Shown: in pieces, positions 35,532 to 46,370 of the stretch
How the letters are laid out: the number at the start of each line of letters is the position of its first letter
Position numbering within the stretch: the stretch's first letter is position 1
Position numbers and translations under genes: made by a program
Source of the DNA: Glycine soja
Lineage: Eukaryota > Streptophyta > Magnoliopsida > Fabales > Fabaceae
Direction of reading: 5' to 3'
Length of the DNA: 64,000 nt
Assembly (NCBI RefSeq): GCF_004193775.1
Contig: NC_041016.1
Span: forward strand, 41,746,022-41,810,021
The notes under the pieces: model-generated
Databases searched by the model: none
What the model was told of the DNA's origin: nothing
What the model saw: the letters and a program-made list of their open reading frames with translations, nothing else

Positions 35532-36498
35532 CTACTCAATATTGAAAACGAGGAGCAAGTTAGGAAAAATTAAAATAATTTTTATTTTCAATTTCCAGCA
35601 TAAAATTAAATATACAACATAATACAGTATATAAATTAAGAATGTTACTTTATTTTTGTCAGCCAGATTATATGGGTACGAATGGTACTTCAACCCTTTT
35701 ACATAGATCATGTATTGTTTCCTCCACACCTGATAACAAAAGCCAACTATATACAAATCACAAAATAGTAACCTTCTCCCAAGAATATGTCCTAGTTTTC
35801 CATTAGTGGTCAAATACCAACAATCCTTTGTTATTATATCAACAATCCCTACTATGTGACTTGATTAGCAAACTCTTTTATGAATCATTATATATCATCC
35901 TTAGAATGCTATACACATTTTAAGCATTCTATTGGCAATATATACCAGTCATACAAAGAGAATACAGAATCCTTCATCTGACTTGATAACAAAGACCAAG
36001 ACCAAAATTTAATTATCTCATAACACTATCACCATCCACAAGTTCATTTCTAAGACAATACTACGTACTCTTATTTTTCCATAATGTGCCTACACAACAG
36101 CACACCACACAAACCTTCATGCAACATTACCATCCTGTCCCAACATCCCACAAGTTAATTTGATCCACTTGATTATGGAAAATAATCGTTGTTAAATAAG
36201 ATCATTTAAATGGACGAATGCATAGCATATAAATGCATGGTACTTTTATTGGGAAAGCACTGCATTTAAATTTTGTCAAAATCATAAGAAATAAAAGAAC
36301 TGAACTAAAAATACCAAACTGCATGTGCTCCATTGATCATTTAATTTATCAGTATTTTCGAATAAAAGAAATCCTAATAATATATCATAATTAATAATTA
36401 ACTAATTGACATGCCACAAATTTCAAAACTCCCATTTTGCCAACTAAACAAATAATAATTAATAAGAAATTCTTTTAAAAGGGATCTAAAGCGATTAC

Positions 36499-36624
36499 CT
36501 CTGTTTTCTCAAACATGTTCTCAGACTCTTCTTCATGAACCTTCTTGTCAACTTCTTTTTCTTCTAAATAGAACTTGTCTTCCCTCTCCATGTCTTCTTC
36601 GCTATCATCGTCAATCATTCTAGG
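36499..36624 (-). pseudogene. Acidic exon, copy 2 (open)
   Basis: 126 bases, exactly 42 codons, open throughout. It is flanked by TTTGTGTAG (acceptor) and GTAATC (donor) on the minus strand. It begins PRMIDDDSEEDMERED and ends ESENMFEKTE; about half the residues are Asp, Glu or Lys. Both introns would be phase 0. I do not recognise the protein, and no neighbouring exon is clear, so it is probably a transposed or duplicated gene fragment. Confidence 0.5.
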
Positions 36625-36908
36625 CTACACAAAATAGAAAACGAGGAGAAAGTTAGGAAAAATTAAAATAATATTTATTTCCAATTTCCACCACCAAATT
36701 AAATATATAAACATTATAATGCTACTAATGAATTGGGAAGGTATAATTATATGTTTGGTCTTAGTGGCATATGCTAATATCCACTGATTGGAGCTTTATG
36801 AAAATTCATCACTGTTAGTAACTAACATTTAAATAGATGAATGCATAGTATATAAATGCAAGTACTTTTTTTGGGAAAACATTACATTTAAATGTTGCAA
36901 AAACCTTT

Positions 36909-37217
36909 ATCAATATATAAAAGGGATACAATTTCTGTAACAGTATCCACATTTTTTAGACAATTTTATTTTTATTTTTAATAATTTTAAAGTAGTAACA
37001 ATAATTAATCATCTTTAACTATAAAGATTAAAACTGACCCACTAACCAAAATTAGATAACAACCCACTAGTCATTCACTACTTTCATTGAATAATTTTAC
37101 CTTTAAATCATTTTTAAATTTTTTAAATTTTCTTTTAATTTACATTAACTTTTCACTACTTTTATATAGACATTTGTTTAACCCCATTTCAAAATGGTTG
37201 GCCTTCACGCGACCTAG
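36909..37217 (+). mobile_element. Candidate mini-Helitron
   Basis: The 309-base segment starts TCAATATATAAAAGG after an A and ends CTAG before a T, the usual Helitron insertion between A and T with 5' TC and 3' CTRR ends. A short hairpin (CCATTT, CA, AAATGG) lies 16 bases before CTAG. There is no target duplication and no coding. These signals are short and could arise by chance; a second copy in the genome would be needed to confirm. Confidence 0.3.
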
Positions 37218-37263
37218 TATAAATTAGTTTATTAGCCTTTGGTGAGGAGACATTTTTGTATAT

Positions 37264-37388
37264 ATGACGCCATAACTTCAAAGAAAAAAAAAAGTAGACA
37301 AGGCCAAAATCATTATAATATTAATTTAGAAATGCCATAACTTCAAAGAAAAATTAAGTAGGCAGGACCAAAATCATTATAATATTAT
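37264..37388. repeat. Direct tandem duplication, about 58-base unit
   Basis: GCCATAACTTCAAAGAAAA followed by a GTAG(A/G)CA(A)GG piece and CCAAAATCATTATAATATTA occurs twice in a row, at about 37269 and 37332. Confidence 0.8.
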
Positions 37389-37878
37389 TGTAGAAAAAAT
37401 GATAAAATAAAATATTAAGATTAGAAGAAAAAGGATGAGTAACTAATTAAGCAGTCATGGATCTCCTTTCTGTCACAATGAACATACATGTGAGATTGTT
37501 ATTGTACCTAGATAAATTTAAAGTTTTATTTTTTAGAACCAATAGTTATAGAGTTTACACATCAAGGAAGAGAGGAGATAGAAAGAGAAAGGAAAATAAC
37601 AATACTAAAAACTCTTAAATTTTCTGAGATATCATGGAATTTCTCTGGAAGTATTCAACTCTTCAAATAGCATATTAACACTTTGGAATCCAATTTCTTT
37701 AGCAAACCTGAAGAACATGGGAAACTAAAATAATGAAACACAATTTCCTTTTTTTAGTGTATTAAAATCCATAATTTGTAACCCAATCACCTGAATCATT
37801 TATGATATTTTGTTTTAAATTTTATGATGAAACAGTAAAATGTCCCATCTTTATCTACACCAAACCTAATACCTCCTC

Positions 37879-38046
37879 TGTTATACTTGGTACTCGAGGC
37901 CCAAGAAACCTCCAGAAAGCGAGAGAGAAGGGAGGAACGTAACGTATTTTATTCATGCTTCAACTGTTGATTTACATGGTATTTATAGGTGGTTAGAAGC
38001 TTCTAGATGCCTTCTAATAGAACTAACAAAAACTGAACAACTAACA
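37879..38046 (-). mobile_element. 3' LTR of a minus-strand Ty3-gypsy element
   Basis: 168 bases, TGTTATACTTGG to ACTAACA (plus sense). The partner at 42432-42599 is the same length with four differences, all transitions (about 2.4 percent). No polypurine tract precedes it on the minus strand: the integrase reading runs straight into the LTR through AGCTTTTGTTAG. No matching target duplication is seen. Confidence 0.8.
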
Positions 38047-38925
38047 AAAGCTGCACTTTGTAGGCGACCTTACCCATACACTCAGTAACTTGAAAAGGGT
38101 CATAGTATTGTTTACCCAGTTTCGAGTAAGCTGTGCCAGTCACTGATGTCTGCCTCTGTGGCCTGAGTTTGACAATAACACAATCCCCCACCTTGAATTC
38201 TTGGTCACGACGGTGACGATCAGTGTTAGTTTTCATACGGTCTTGAGCCTTGAGTAACTTGCGACGCAACAGCTCAAAAATAGCCTCGCGTTGACTCAGT
38301 ATCTCGTGCACTGCGTCTATGTTGGAGGTGCCGGAAATGTACTGAGGATAGGTGGGAGGCTTTCGGCTGAAAGTGATTACGAAAGGTGTCATTCCTGTGG
38401 TGGAGTGGCATGATGTATTATAGGACCACTCAGCCCAAGGTAAGTAATGCCCCCACGTCGATGGTTTCTCATGCACGAAAGCTTGTAAGTATTGTTCCAC
38501 GATGCGATTTGCGACCTCCGTTTGCCCATCGGATTATGGGTGGTACGCGAAACTTAAGCGAAGCTTTGTGCCACTCAATGTGAAAAGTTCTCGCCAAAAC
38601 TTGCTAATAAACAATGGATCCCGATCCAAAATAATGCTCTTGGGCATGCCATGGAGGCGCCCAACCATGTTCACAAACAGAAGAGCCATCGTATGGGCGG
38701 TGTCTTGAGTAGGTAGCATGCCTAAATGCAGTCCCTTCGAAAAACGATCAACCACCATGAAGATGCACGTGTTGCTGCGATACGCTGGAAGACCAGTGAT
38801 GAAGTCCATGGATAGGTCATCCCATGGTCGCGTCAGAATCGGAAGAGGGCAGAGAAGCCTTGCTAGTTTGCGATTATCGTATTTGGTGTACTGACATGTC
38901 ACGCAACCCACGATAAACTTTTGCG
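38003..38925 (-). pseudogene. Gypsy integrase, C-terminal part
   Basis: Two minus readings cover the integrase: the zinc-domain end VTCQYTKYD and core DFITGLPAYRSN (first Asp region) with DRDPLFIS (second Asp region), 38911-38534. After a stop or shift near 38520 come YLQAFVHEKPSTWGHYLPWA and RHRRDQEFKVGDCVIVKLRP (38500-38060). The gene ends at GKVAYKVQ and joins the LTR; the rest of the domain and any chromodomain are missing. At its 5' side the coding text is cut by a small CACTA element. Confidence 0.85.
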
Positions 38926-39214
38926 TATATTAACATCAGTTTTCTTGACAACCGATGTTAATATATTATATTAACATCGGTTTTTACAGAAAATCGATGT
39001 CAACGTCCCTCATGCATACACTTATTTTGTTGTACTTCTTTGTTTATAACATCGGTTATTTGCAAAACCGTTGTTATCGTTTTTATGTTAACATCGGTTT
39101 TTAAAAACCGATGTTAACAACAATACATTCAACATCGGTGCTTTCAACATCGGTTTTAAAATCGATGTAGAATGTCCTAAATAACCGATGTTGAAAGTGT
39201 ATTTTCTAATAGTG
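38926..39214. mobile_element. Small non-autonomous CACTA (Tgm-like) element inserted in integrase
   Basis: The right end reads TTCTAATAGTG, the reverse complement of the Tgm-like tip CACTATTAGAA. Inside are at least eight copies of AACATCGG or its reverse complement, several as short palindromes such as AACATCGGTTTTTAAAAACC near 39092. The left end starts TATATTAACATCAG and lacks the CACTA tip. Integrase coding text flanks both sides (TTCGATCAA on the right in minus sense, CAAAAGTTTATCGTGGG on the left), with a few codons missing. Confidence 0.75.
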
Positions 39215-40690
39215 TTGATCGAAGGCCATGTGAAGTTGTCTTGCAGGCGATGTAGAGTCTTTTGCACTCCCATATGACCACCTGTAGGAGATTGGTGGAA
39301 CTCTTCTAGTAAAAGCTTGATGAAGAAAGAGTTAGAGGGGAGCCAATCTGTGCAGGATGAGCCCTTTGGTCAGTGTATAATCCCGTATGCCGCAGGATCT
39401 TCTTGAATGCGATCACGTAAGTCCAGGAATGTCGCAAGAGAAGCTAGTTCCTTACGAAGATCGTCGAGGAAGACAAATCGTGGCATGGACAAGAGATAAA
39501 GAGAGGCAGCTTGGCCTTCCATGGCTCGTGATAGCGCGTCAGCCACCACGTTGGACCTCCTTGCGCGGTATTGAATTGTATAGTCAAAGCCTAACAGGCG
39601 GGCTAGATATCGATGTTGCTCTGGTGTTTGAATGGTTTGGTTCATGAGTTCACGTAAGCTATGATGATCTGTTAATATCACAAAGTGGTGCCCTAGCAAG
39701 TACTGGTGCCACTTTCTGACCGCTGCTGTGATTGTTGCTAACTCACGTACGTATGTAGAAGAGTTCAATAGTTTAGGGCAAAATTGCTTGCTGAAGTAAG
39801 CCAGAGGATGACCCCCTTGCGTCATAACCACCCCCATACCCGAACCTGATGCATCCGTCTCAACCACGAATGGTGCACTGAAATCAGGCAACGCGTGAAC
39901 TGGAGCCGCCGTGAGGGCATTCTTGAGATTTTGAAATGCATCAGCAGCCTCCTGGTTCCAACTAAATTTCCCCTAGCACAAAAGCTTTGTGAGTGGTGCT
40001 GCCAAGGCTGCATGCCCACGGATAAACCTCCGATAAAACCCTGCGAGGCCGAGAAACCTTCTCAGAGCTCGTGGGGTGCGAGGTGTTGGCCATTGCTGTA
40101 TAGCCTGTACCTTCTCTGGTACTGGTGTGACTCCATTACCAGCTACCATGTGCCCGAGATATTCTAACGCTGTTGCGCGAATGTACATTTCGAGAGCTTA
40201 AGGGAGAATTGTCCGCCATTAACACCTGAAAGGCTGTCTCCAAATGGAGAAGATGATCGTGAATGGTTTTGCTATATATCAAAATGTCATAAAAAAAGAC
40301 AATGATGTATTTTCTTAAGTATGGCTGAAACAACTGGTTCATCGTGGCTTGAAAAGAGGAAGGAGCATTGCATAATCCAAAGGGCATCACCCGAAACTCG
40401 TAGTTCCCTTGATGGTACGAAACGCCGTCTTACTGATATCGATCGTGTTCATCAATATTTGATGATAGCCTTGCATCAAATCTAGTTTAGAGAACCATTG
40501 TGCCCCTCCCAGTTTGTCGAGAAGCTCATCCACCGTAGGAATGGGGAAACGATCATGCACCGTTATGGCATTTAGGGCTCTATAGTCCACACAAAAGCGC
40601 CATGATCCATCTTTCTTCTTTACCAATAAAACAGGTGAGGAAAATGGGTTGGAACTAGGTTGTATAAACCCTCTCGCAAGCATGGTAGCT
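39215..40690 (-). pseudogene. Gypsy reverse transcriptase, RNase H and integrase start
   Basis: Minus order: reverse transcriptase from 40683 ([31 protein letters not shown]), frameshift near 40400, MPFGLCNAPSSFQATMN, then the catalytic site. The site reads FFYDILIYS where the family has FxDDILIYS, so one Asp is Tyr. The connection LGHMVAGNGVTP (40150) is followed by a TAG near 39975. RNase H reads VVETDASGSGMG, TDHHSLREL and VVADALSR (39891-39520). The integrase lead LHRLQDNFTWPS (39270-39235) stops at the CACTA insertion. Broken throughout. Confidence 0.85.
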
Positions 40691-42409
40691 ACCTATTCTT
40701 CTATTTCTTTCTTTTGAAAATACGGGTATTTGTAAGGCCTAACATTCACCGGGGTTGAGTTTGGCAATAGGTTGATGGTGTGGTCTGTTGGCTGTGATGG
40801 TGGCAGGTTCGTGAGGGGTTGGAAGAGGGAAGCATATTTGGTTATTAAGGTATCAATTTCTAGTAAGGAGTGGGTCGTTTGAGGAGTAAGTTTGGCTGCT
40901 GATTCAATACGAATGTGAAAAAAAGTGCTAGTAGGGTTTGTGTGTACAAATCGGCGTAACTGCGAAGGTGACACCTGCTCAACTTCCTTCTCACGATCCC
41001 CCTCCAACTCGATTAGTTTGCCACCAGTGATAAACTTCATTGTTAATGCGCCGTAGTCTGTTAAAACTGGTCCAAGGGTTTTTAGCCATTGCACCCCTAG
41101 TACTACGTCAGCCCCACACAAGGGTAACACATGGAAATCAATGGTGAAAGATTGCTGTTGAATATGGACTTGTACGGCGGTGCACAACTGATGACAGCGA
41201 ATCTCCTTTCCATTCCCCACTGTGACGTGAAGTGGTGTTGTTTCTATTGGTTTCAATCCTAGGTTCACTACCACACGATTATGGAGGAAATTGTGTGTAC
41301 TACCCCCATATATCAAAATACTAATAGGGCGATTGTTGATAAAGCCTTTAAGGCATAATGTTTCCGGTGCTAGGTGACTGGATAACGCCTGGAGACTCAG
41401 CTGTGCCGGTGGTGATTCCGGTAGTAACTCTGGCGTGGATGAAGCATCTCGCAGTTGGTCTACTTCCACCGTAGATTCCTCGTCTTCCATGACTAGAAAA
41501 AATAAGGAGGATGCGCATTTGTGCCCTCGAGAGAATTTCTCGTCACAATGAAAACATAGCCCCTTCTCGCGGCGACTTGCCAATTCCTCTGGTGTCAATC
41601 GTTTAAAGGGAATGGATGTTGAGTTGCGTACCGGCGTTGGGAGCAGAGACAGTGTAGTATTTGTGGATGAAGAACGTGTAGTGGTGGATCCCACCGTGGA
41701 AGTTGGTGTGCGATACGGTGAAGGTCGGCGAGCATCAAGTAGCTTTTCTTCCTGCAATCGCGCGTACGACATTGCTTGAGCTAACGAAATAGGTTGTAGC
41801 ACCTGCCTGCACTTCTCTGCGAATAGATGGACTCAATCCCGAGATAAAACAACTCAATACAAATGGCGCCGGTAACCCAACTATTCTATTTGCTAGGGAC
41901 TCAAACTCCGAGAGGTATGTCGTTACCGATGAACGCTGCTGAAGTTTGCAAAGTAACCCTGTAGGATCTTCATACGTCGTCGTAGCAAAGCGCGAATGAA
42001 GAGCATGGAGGAAGGCTGACCACGAGGACAACTGCACGTTACGATGCATCCACTGGAACCATGCCAGTGCTGGTCCCTCCATGTAGAAGGAAGCTATCGT
42101 TAACCGCTCTTGATCCGACGTTGAATGATATTCGAAAAATTGCGTGATTTTGAAGATCCAGTCAGTTGGATCGAAGCCATCGAATCGCGGAACGTCCAGC
42201 TTCATACGGTGCAGTGGACTGTGCGATGGTGTCTGTCCTGCCGACTAAGACGATGGCATTTGCGGTTGTTGCTGATTCACTTCGAGTTGCGACATTCGGT
42301 GGAGGAGATCATCGATCTTTGAGTTCATGGCGAGTTGTGAAGCTGTGAGTTTTGCAATTGCGTCCTCGAGGCAATCTACTGATCCCTTAGATCGCGTTGA
42401 TTCCACCAT
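40691..42409 (-). pseudogene. Gypsy gag and protease
   Basis: The gag start is probably ATG at 42409 on the minus strand (MVESTRSKGSVDCLEDAI), 20 bases after the primer-binding site. It is stopped by TAG about 54 codons later and reopens at 42205 with RFDGFDPTDWIFKITQFF. A frameshift near 41780 leads to the second part with the zinc knuckle CFHCDEKFSRGHKC. The protease active site reads ILIYGGSTHNF where Asp is expected, so it is inactive. A TAG at 40695-40693 (CAG to TAG by family comparison) separates protease from reverse transcriptase. Confidence 0.85.
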
Positions 42410-42411
42410 TG

Positions 42412-42431
42412 ATGCTCAATGAAAGCACCAC
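42412..42431 (-). other. Primer-binding site region of the gypsy element
   Basis: On the minus strand GGTGCTTTCATTGAGC follows the LTR end CCAAGTATAACA. The text TGGTGCTTTCATTGAG is common at this place in plant gypsy elements. Confidence 0.6.
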
Positions 42432-42599
42432 TGTTATACTTGGTATTCGAGGCCTAAGAAACCTCCAGAAAGCGAGAGAGAAGGGAGGAACGTAACGTAT
42501 TTTATTCATGCTTCAACTGTTGATTTACATGGTATTTATAGGTGGTTAGAAGCTTCTAGATGCCTTCTAACAGAACTAACAGAAACTGAACAACTAACA
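42432..42599 (-). mobile_element. 5' LTR of the minus-strand Ty3-gypsy element
   Basis: 168 bases, partner of 37879-38046. Its outer side is not random flank: it carries a purine-rich tract and pol-like coding text (see 42600-42960). The LTR may therefore also have served as 3' LTR of a second copy. Confidence 0.8.
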
Positions 42600-42960
42600 A
42601 AAGCTTTAAAAGAAAATATTCCCTTCCCCAACCTCACCCTCTAATATCACTGCAGCTAACCTACGTACACCACACCAGCTACGCGCCCCACTCTTCATGG
42701 CTTCGTTCGTACTCCTTCAAATACGCTGGAGTGGACCTCACCCGAAGTGGCCTTGTTCTTGTCTCTACCTGCACCTCCCTTGCTAACGGTACCCCCTCAG
42801 TATCCTTTCTTGTAACATCCTCCATCGCATGCTTGCTGCTCTTGCCTTTCTCCATCACAGGTCAACGACATCCTTATTCACATACACCTGGTAGCCACCT
42901 TGTCATAACCTAGCCCAACACTTATTCTGGCCAGCAGCTAGACATAGTAACTGTAAGTCT
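42600..42960 (-). pseudogene. Displaced 3' end of a gypsy pol gene with polypurine tract
   Basis: The minus reading from about 42856 begins MEKGKSSKHAMEDV and ends RPLRVRSTPAYLKEYE then a stop near 42687. I recognise this as the basic tail after the chromodomain region in gypsy polyproteins. It is followed by GAGGTTGGGGAAGGGAATA (about 42634-42615), a good polypurine tract, and then by the LTR. This is the part missing at the left end of the element (after GKVAYKVQ at 38060). It suggests two tandem copies sharing one LTR, or a permuted insertion. Confidence 0.55.
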
Positions 42961-43559
42961 AGAACATTTTTAGGACAAATATGTTTTTGGTTTATGTAAA
43001 AAAAATTAAACTCAGTTTCAGTTCCTCTAATTTTCTTGTCTGTTTTTAGTCCTTCTAATTTTGAAATCCATTATTTTTGGTCCTTAAAATGGTTTAGATA
43101 AAAAAGACACACACAAAGAACCCAAAGCTCTCTGTCTATCCAAATTCAGTTTAGAGATTTGAGTAGAGCAACATCCAAGCATAATCCTTTATGAAACTAT
43201 CATGCTAACTAATAGATTGGTTTTAGGAAGTGTGAAAGTTGTTTGTTTCAAGTTGAATTAGTGTCAAGACTTAAGGTGGCTCTTTGGCAAAATGGAGATG
43301 GTGGTGGCTAAATGAGCTAGGGAATTAGCTAGTTGGGTGGGATATTAAAATTAAAAGTAAGGTGATTAAGCCAGGATACTTTGGCAACCAAATTTTAGGG
43401 AAGTCATGAGGGTGGGGGGGGGGGAGATGGGAAGTCATGGGTGGATGAGATTGGAAAAAAGGGAATGAAATTTTAGGAGGAGGAGGGGATGGTTTGAATG
43501 GGAAGAAGCAATGGTGGATATATGGGTGAGGCATCTTCGAAATAAAACAATAGTGATAT
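42961..43559. other. Non-coding DNA
   Basis: Bases 42970-43090 contain dispersed-repeat text (TTTTAGTCCTTCTAATTTTG, TTTTTGGTCCTTAAAATGG) similar to the foldback family. There is a run of 12 G near 43413. The 69-codon Pro-rich open frame at 43325-43534 (minus) comes from purine-rich DNA and is not supported. Confidence 0.5.
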
Positions 43560-44440
43560 CTGGGTCTGGAAAAATGACATCACAAGGCTATATTAATTGA
43601 AAACAACTTATCATTTGCTATCGGAACTTGCTACAACTGAAGCAACATTTAAGTCTGTGGGAAAGTAATGTACCATCAAATGTGGTAGCAGTTGCTTTGA
43701 AACTTTCTTTAGACAGTATTAAAAAAAGCAAATATGAATAAGCAGAACATTCAAGTACCATACAAGATGATAAACCAGCTTTTGACCTTGTCGGTAAACG
43801 AATTTTCTATCTGTAATATGCATTTTTGGAATATTTTATTTGCAAAACTCGTATTTGGATGCTAGATTGTGCAATACAGGTACTTCAGAGCTGAAGAGTG
43901 AAAAAAGAGCCAGAAAATACATATTTTGGTTAAATTGGAGACTCTGGTTCTTTGGCCACAGCCATGACTCATGGACTATGCATATTGGCCTAAGCACGGC
44001 CCGTCAGATTTCTGAGTTTTTGGGTATGGTCGTGGCCCCTACCAATGCCCAGTGTCAGATTTTTAACGAAGTTTTCACCACAAGAGCACTACACTACCCA
44101 TTTTGTAAGGAAGTGAAGGAAACAGGAACTCATGTTTTATTAACTTGCAGGATTTCATACAGTATTTGGAGTTAATGTTGCGAATGGCTGGGATTACAAA
44201 ATAGTGCAGCCAATGGAGCCTAAAAGTCATTGTTTATTACTCGTGAACTTGCAGACAACTTCTATAGGTAACAACTGTTATGATTTGAGAATATGTAGTT
44301 GGAATGTATTTTCAGGGTGGAATAGAAATAGGCGTCAATATAAAGATTGTATACACATGTATATGGGATATGATACCCCTTGTACCATAGTTAATATGTT
44401 TGTTATTTTTGCTGATAAAAAACAAAATAAATCGTTCATT
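43560..44440 (+). pseudogene. LINE 3' end with reverse-transcriptase zinc-binding domain
   Basis: Broken frames read the zf-RVT region of a plant LINE. WESNVPSNVVAVALKLSLDS needs a frame change near 43660; later come PFCKEVKETGTHVLLTCRIS and SIWS at 44099-44172, then after a stop CCEWLGLQNS. The Cys pattern (C, C, H, C) is partly kept. The 3' end is TTTGCTGATAAAAAACAAAATAAA at about 44406-44430, as expected for a LINE tail. It is 5'-truncated and dead. Confidence 0.65.
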
Positions 44441-44904
44441 TGAATTGTTAGTTAACTAAATAGAGAGAGAGAAAAAAACAAGGAAATAGATAAAGTTGTT
44501 TCCAATTTTTACTATTCCTTGTACAAATATATGAAAACAGGAAACAAATTCAAAATAAGGTGACAAATTTTGTAAATAAAAAGTGAAAAAAAGTACAAGA
44601 AAGTAAATGAAAACAGAAGTAAACATGCCCTTAACTATTTCAAATAAAATTACATTAACTACAAGTTAAAAATAAAAAGTATTTTGAAATTAAAATTAAA
44701 ATCTTTTTTTTACTACATAAAAAAATGTTGTGGTCAAGCATCAAATTTGATTTAATCAGTTAAAACTATAAGCAAAATTCAAAATATGTATAGGCCTAAT
44801 GATGGGTTTTAATTAGTGTTGATTTAGGTTCATTGGTGGTGGTTGCATCTGGAAGAGTTATTGTCTAATGCAGGGAAAATGTGTTTTTTTTAAAATTAAA
44901 AATC

Positions 44905-44910
<6 letters not shown>

Positions 44911-44970
<60 letters not shown>
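44911..44970. repeat. (AT)n microsatellite
   Basis: Thirty uninterrupted AT dinucleotides. Confidence 0.98.
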
Positions 44971-44975
<5 letters not shown>

Positions 44976-45685
44976 AAAATAGAGGTAAAAGTGTTTTGAA
45001 AATAAGTTAAAGATTGCTTTAGCTTCATTTTTGTTAAATGCATTTTGTTTTAAAGTTGTACTTGAAAACCATAAACTATTGACTCACAACCACCACAAAT
45101 TAACAGTCCCTTGCATGTCAATTTTATGGGTTTGACTTAGGCCCTAAGCCTAAATTCCTAATATGGAATAAGGGTCTATCCAAGTTCTATTGTTATAAAG
45201 ATGATTGCTAAGGAGAGATCCAAAAACCTAAAAAGAGGGCTTTTTTTTTAGTTTGCAATTATTTAAATATGTAACTCTTAACAAATAATCATTTAATGAA
45301 TAATGACATTCACACATATTTTCTAGTTTTACATATAAAATAAAATTATTAAATTTACTTGTAAAACTAGAGATAGGATCCAGCACAAAACAACATCCTC
45401 CACCATAACAAAGCTAGTTCACATTCTCCTTGTATAGCTAGACAGAGAGACATAAGTTATGACTGCAATTCGAAAATGAGATTTCTATAGTAGATTGGTT
45501 GGGCACAGTTGTCATGGTAGGGTAGCAAATGCTCTAGTTTCGTGCCCTAATTGAGTGGAGGGAAGAACCAACAAAAGGAAAATAAGAAAACATTAACTCA
45601 ACACCCTATTTATCTTATTCATACGCACTGTTAATATTATTTTTTCTTTTCTCAGATATATAAAGGGTCTTAAGGAGGGGAAGGT
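44971..45685. other. Non-coding DNA
   Basis: No protein-like reading was found. The text GACTTAGGCCCTAAGCC near 45134 recurs as AATTAGACCCTAAGCCC near 45906, hinting at a diverged duplication around the candidate gene at 45686-46370. Confidence 0.4.
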
Positions 45686-46370
45686 TCAGACTTGCCTCCT
45701 TGGACTTGTTCTGGCCACCTGCATTGGCACATTCCGGACCAATAGCCCTAACTGTAAGAGGACTCTTGCAAAGTAGGCTTAATATTGACACCCTTGGTCT
45801 GCCTTAATTTGTAGCCTTGTGCACCTTTATTGTGATAGGTGTAAGCCGATGGGAACTTATAAAGCTTTAATCATCCTTGTCTTATAATCCAATTTTATGA
45901 AATTGAATTAGACCCTAAGCCCGAATTCTAACAAAGGATATCTTTACAACTCTTAATAAGATCGGTCTCACACAAAGTGTATGAATAAATCCAAGCAAAG
46001 ATAAAAAAAAGAATTATTTCTTAATGCAAGTAAAACTATATCAAAAGTTCACTTATTCACATATGATGACATATTTAAAAAATTCAAATCTCATAAGTAA
46101 CCTAATTTTCAACATTTATACGAAATAAACATCAAATTAAAGAATATTTACAAAAGAAGGAAAAAAATCACCTTGTGCGGAATGATTTCAGGTGTTCGTG
46201 GTGGAGTCAGGGGCAATGGTTGATGACGAAAACGACGACGGAAATATGTAATAATTCTGAAAGATGTTTTAGTTAAGCTAAAACAAGAAAGAACAAAGAC
46301 ACACAAAAGAAAAGAAGGATGCAAAGAAGTGCCTTAACCTCCTGTCATTTCCTTCTTCATGAGCTGCCAT
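45686..46370 (-). CDS. Candidate three-exon small gene, 60 residues, unknown function
   Basis: On the minus strand an ATG at 46370-46368 opens a 32-base exon ending AG/GTTAAG (46339). A second exon runs 46256-46172 after TTTCAG and ends AAG/GTGATT. A third runs 45751-45686 after CTTACAG and stops with TGA. Joined, the phases agree and give 60 codons starting MAAHEEGNDR and ending TSPRRQV. The protein is basic (14 Arg) with a Pro-rich centre (PLPLTPPRTPEIIP). I recognise no family. No TATA box or poly(A) signal was checked reliably. It could be a fragment of a larger gene or a chance assembly of short open stretches. Confidence 0.25.

Larger units (their letters stand above)
35340..36900. repeat. 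Segmental direct duplication carrying the acidic exon
   Basis: Besides the exon, flanking text is shared in the same order. AAGGGATCTAAAGC occurs at 35378 and 36478, AAAACGAGGAG near 35547 and 36640, and TAGGAAAAATTAAAATAAT at 35560 and 36655. AAATGGACGAATGCATAGC at 36208 and AAATAGATGAATGCATAG at 36830 follow. The left copy carries about 550 extra bases between exon and tail. Confidence 0.65.

Noticed and set aside
43325..43534. Pro/His-rich minus-strand frame
   Set aside because: It arises from a purine-rich run with poly-G; no splice sites or homologous text are seen.
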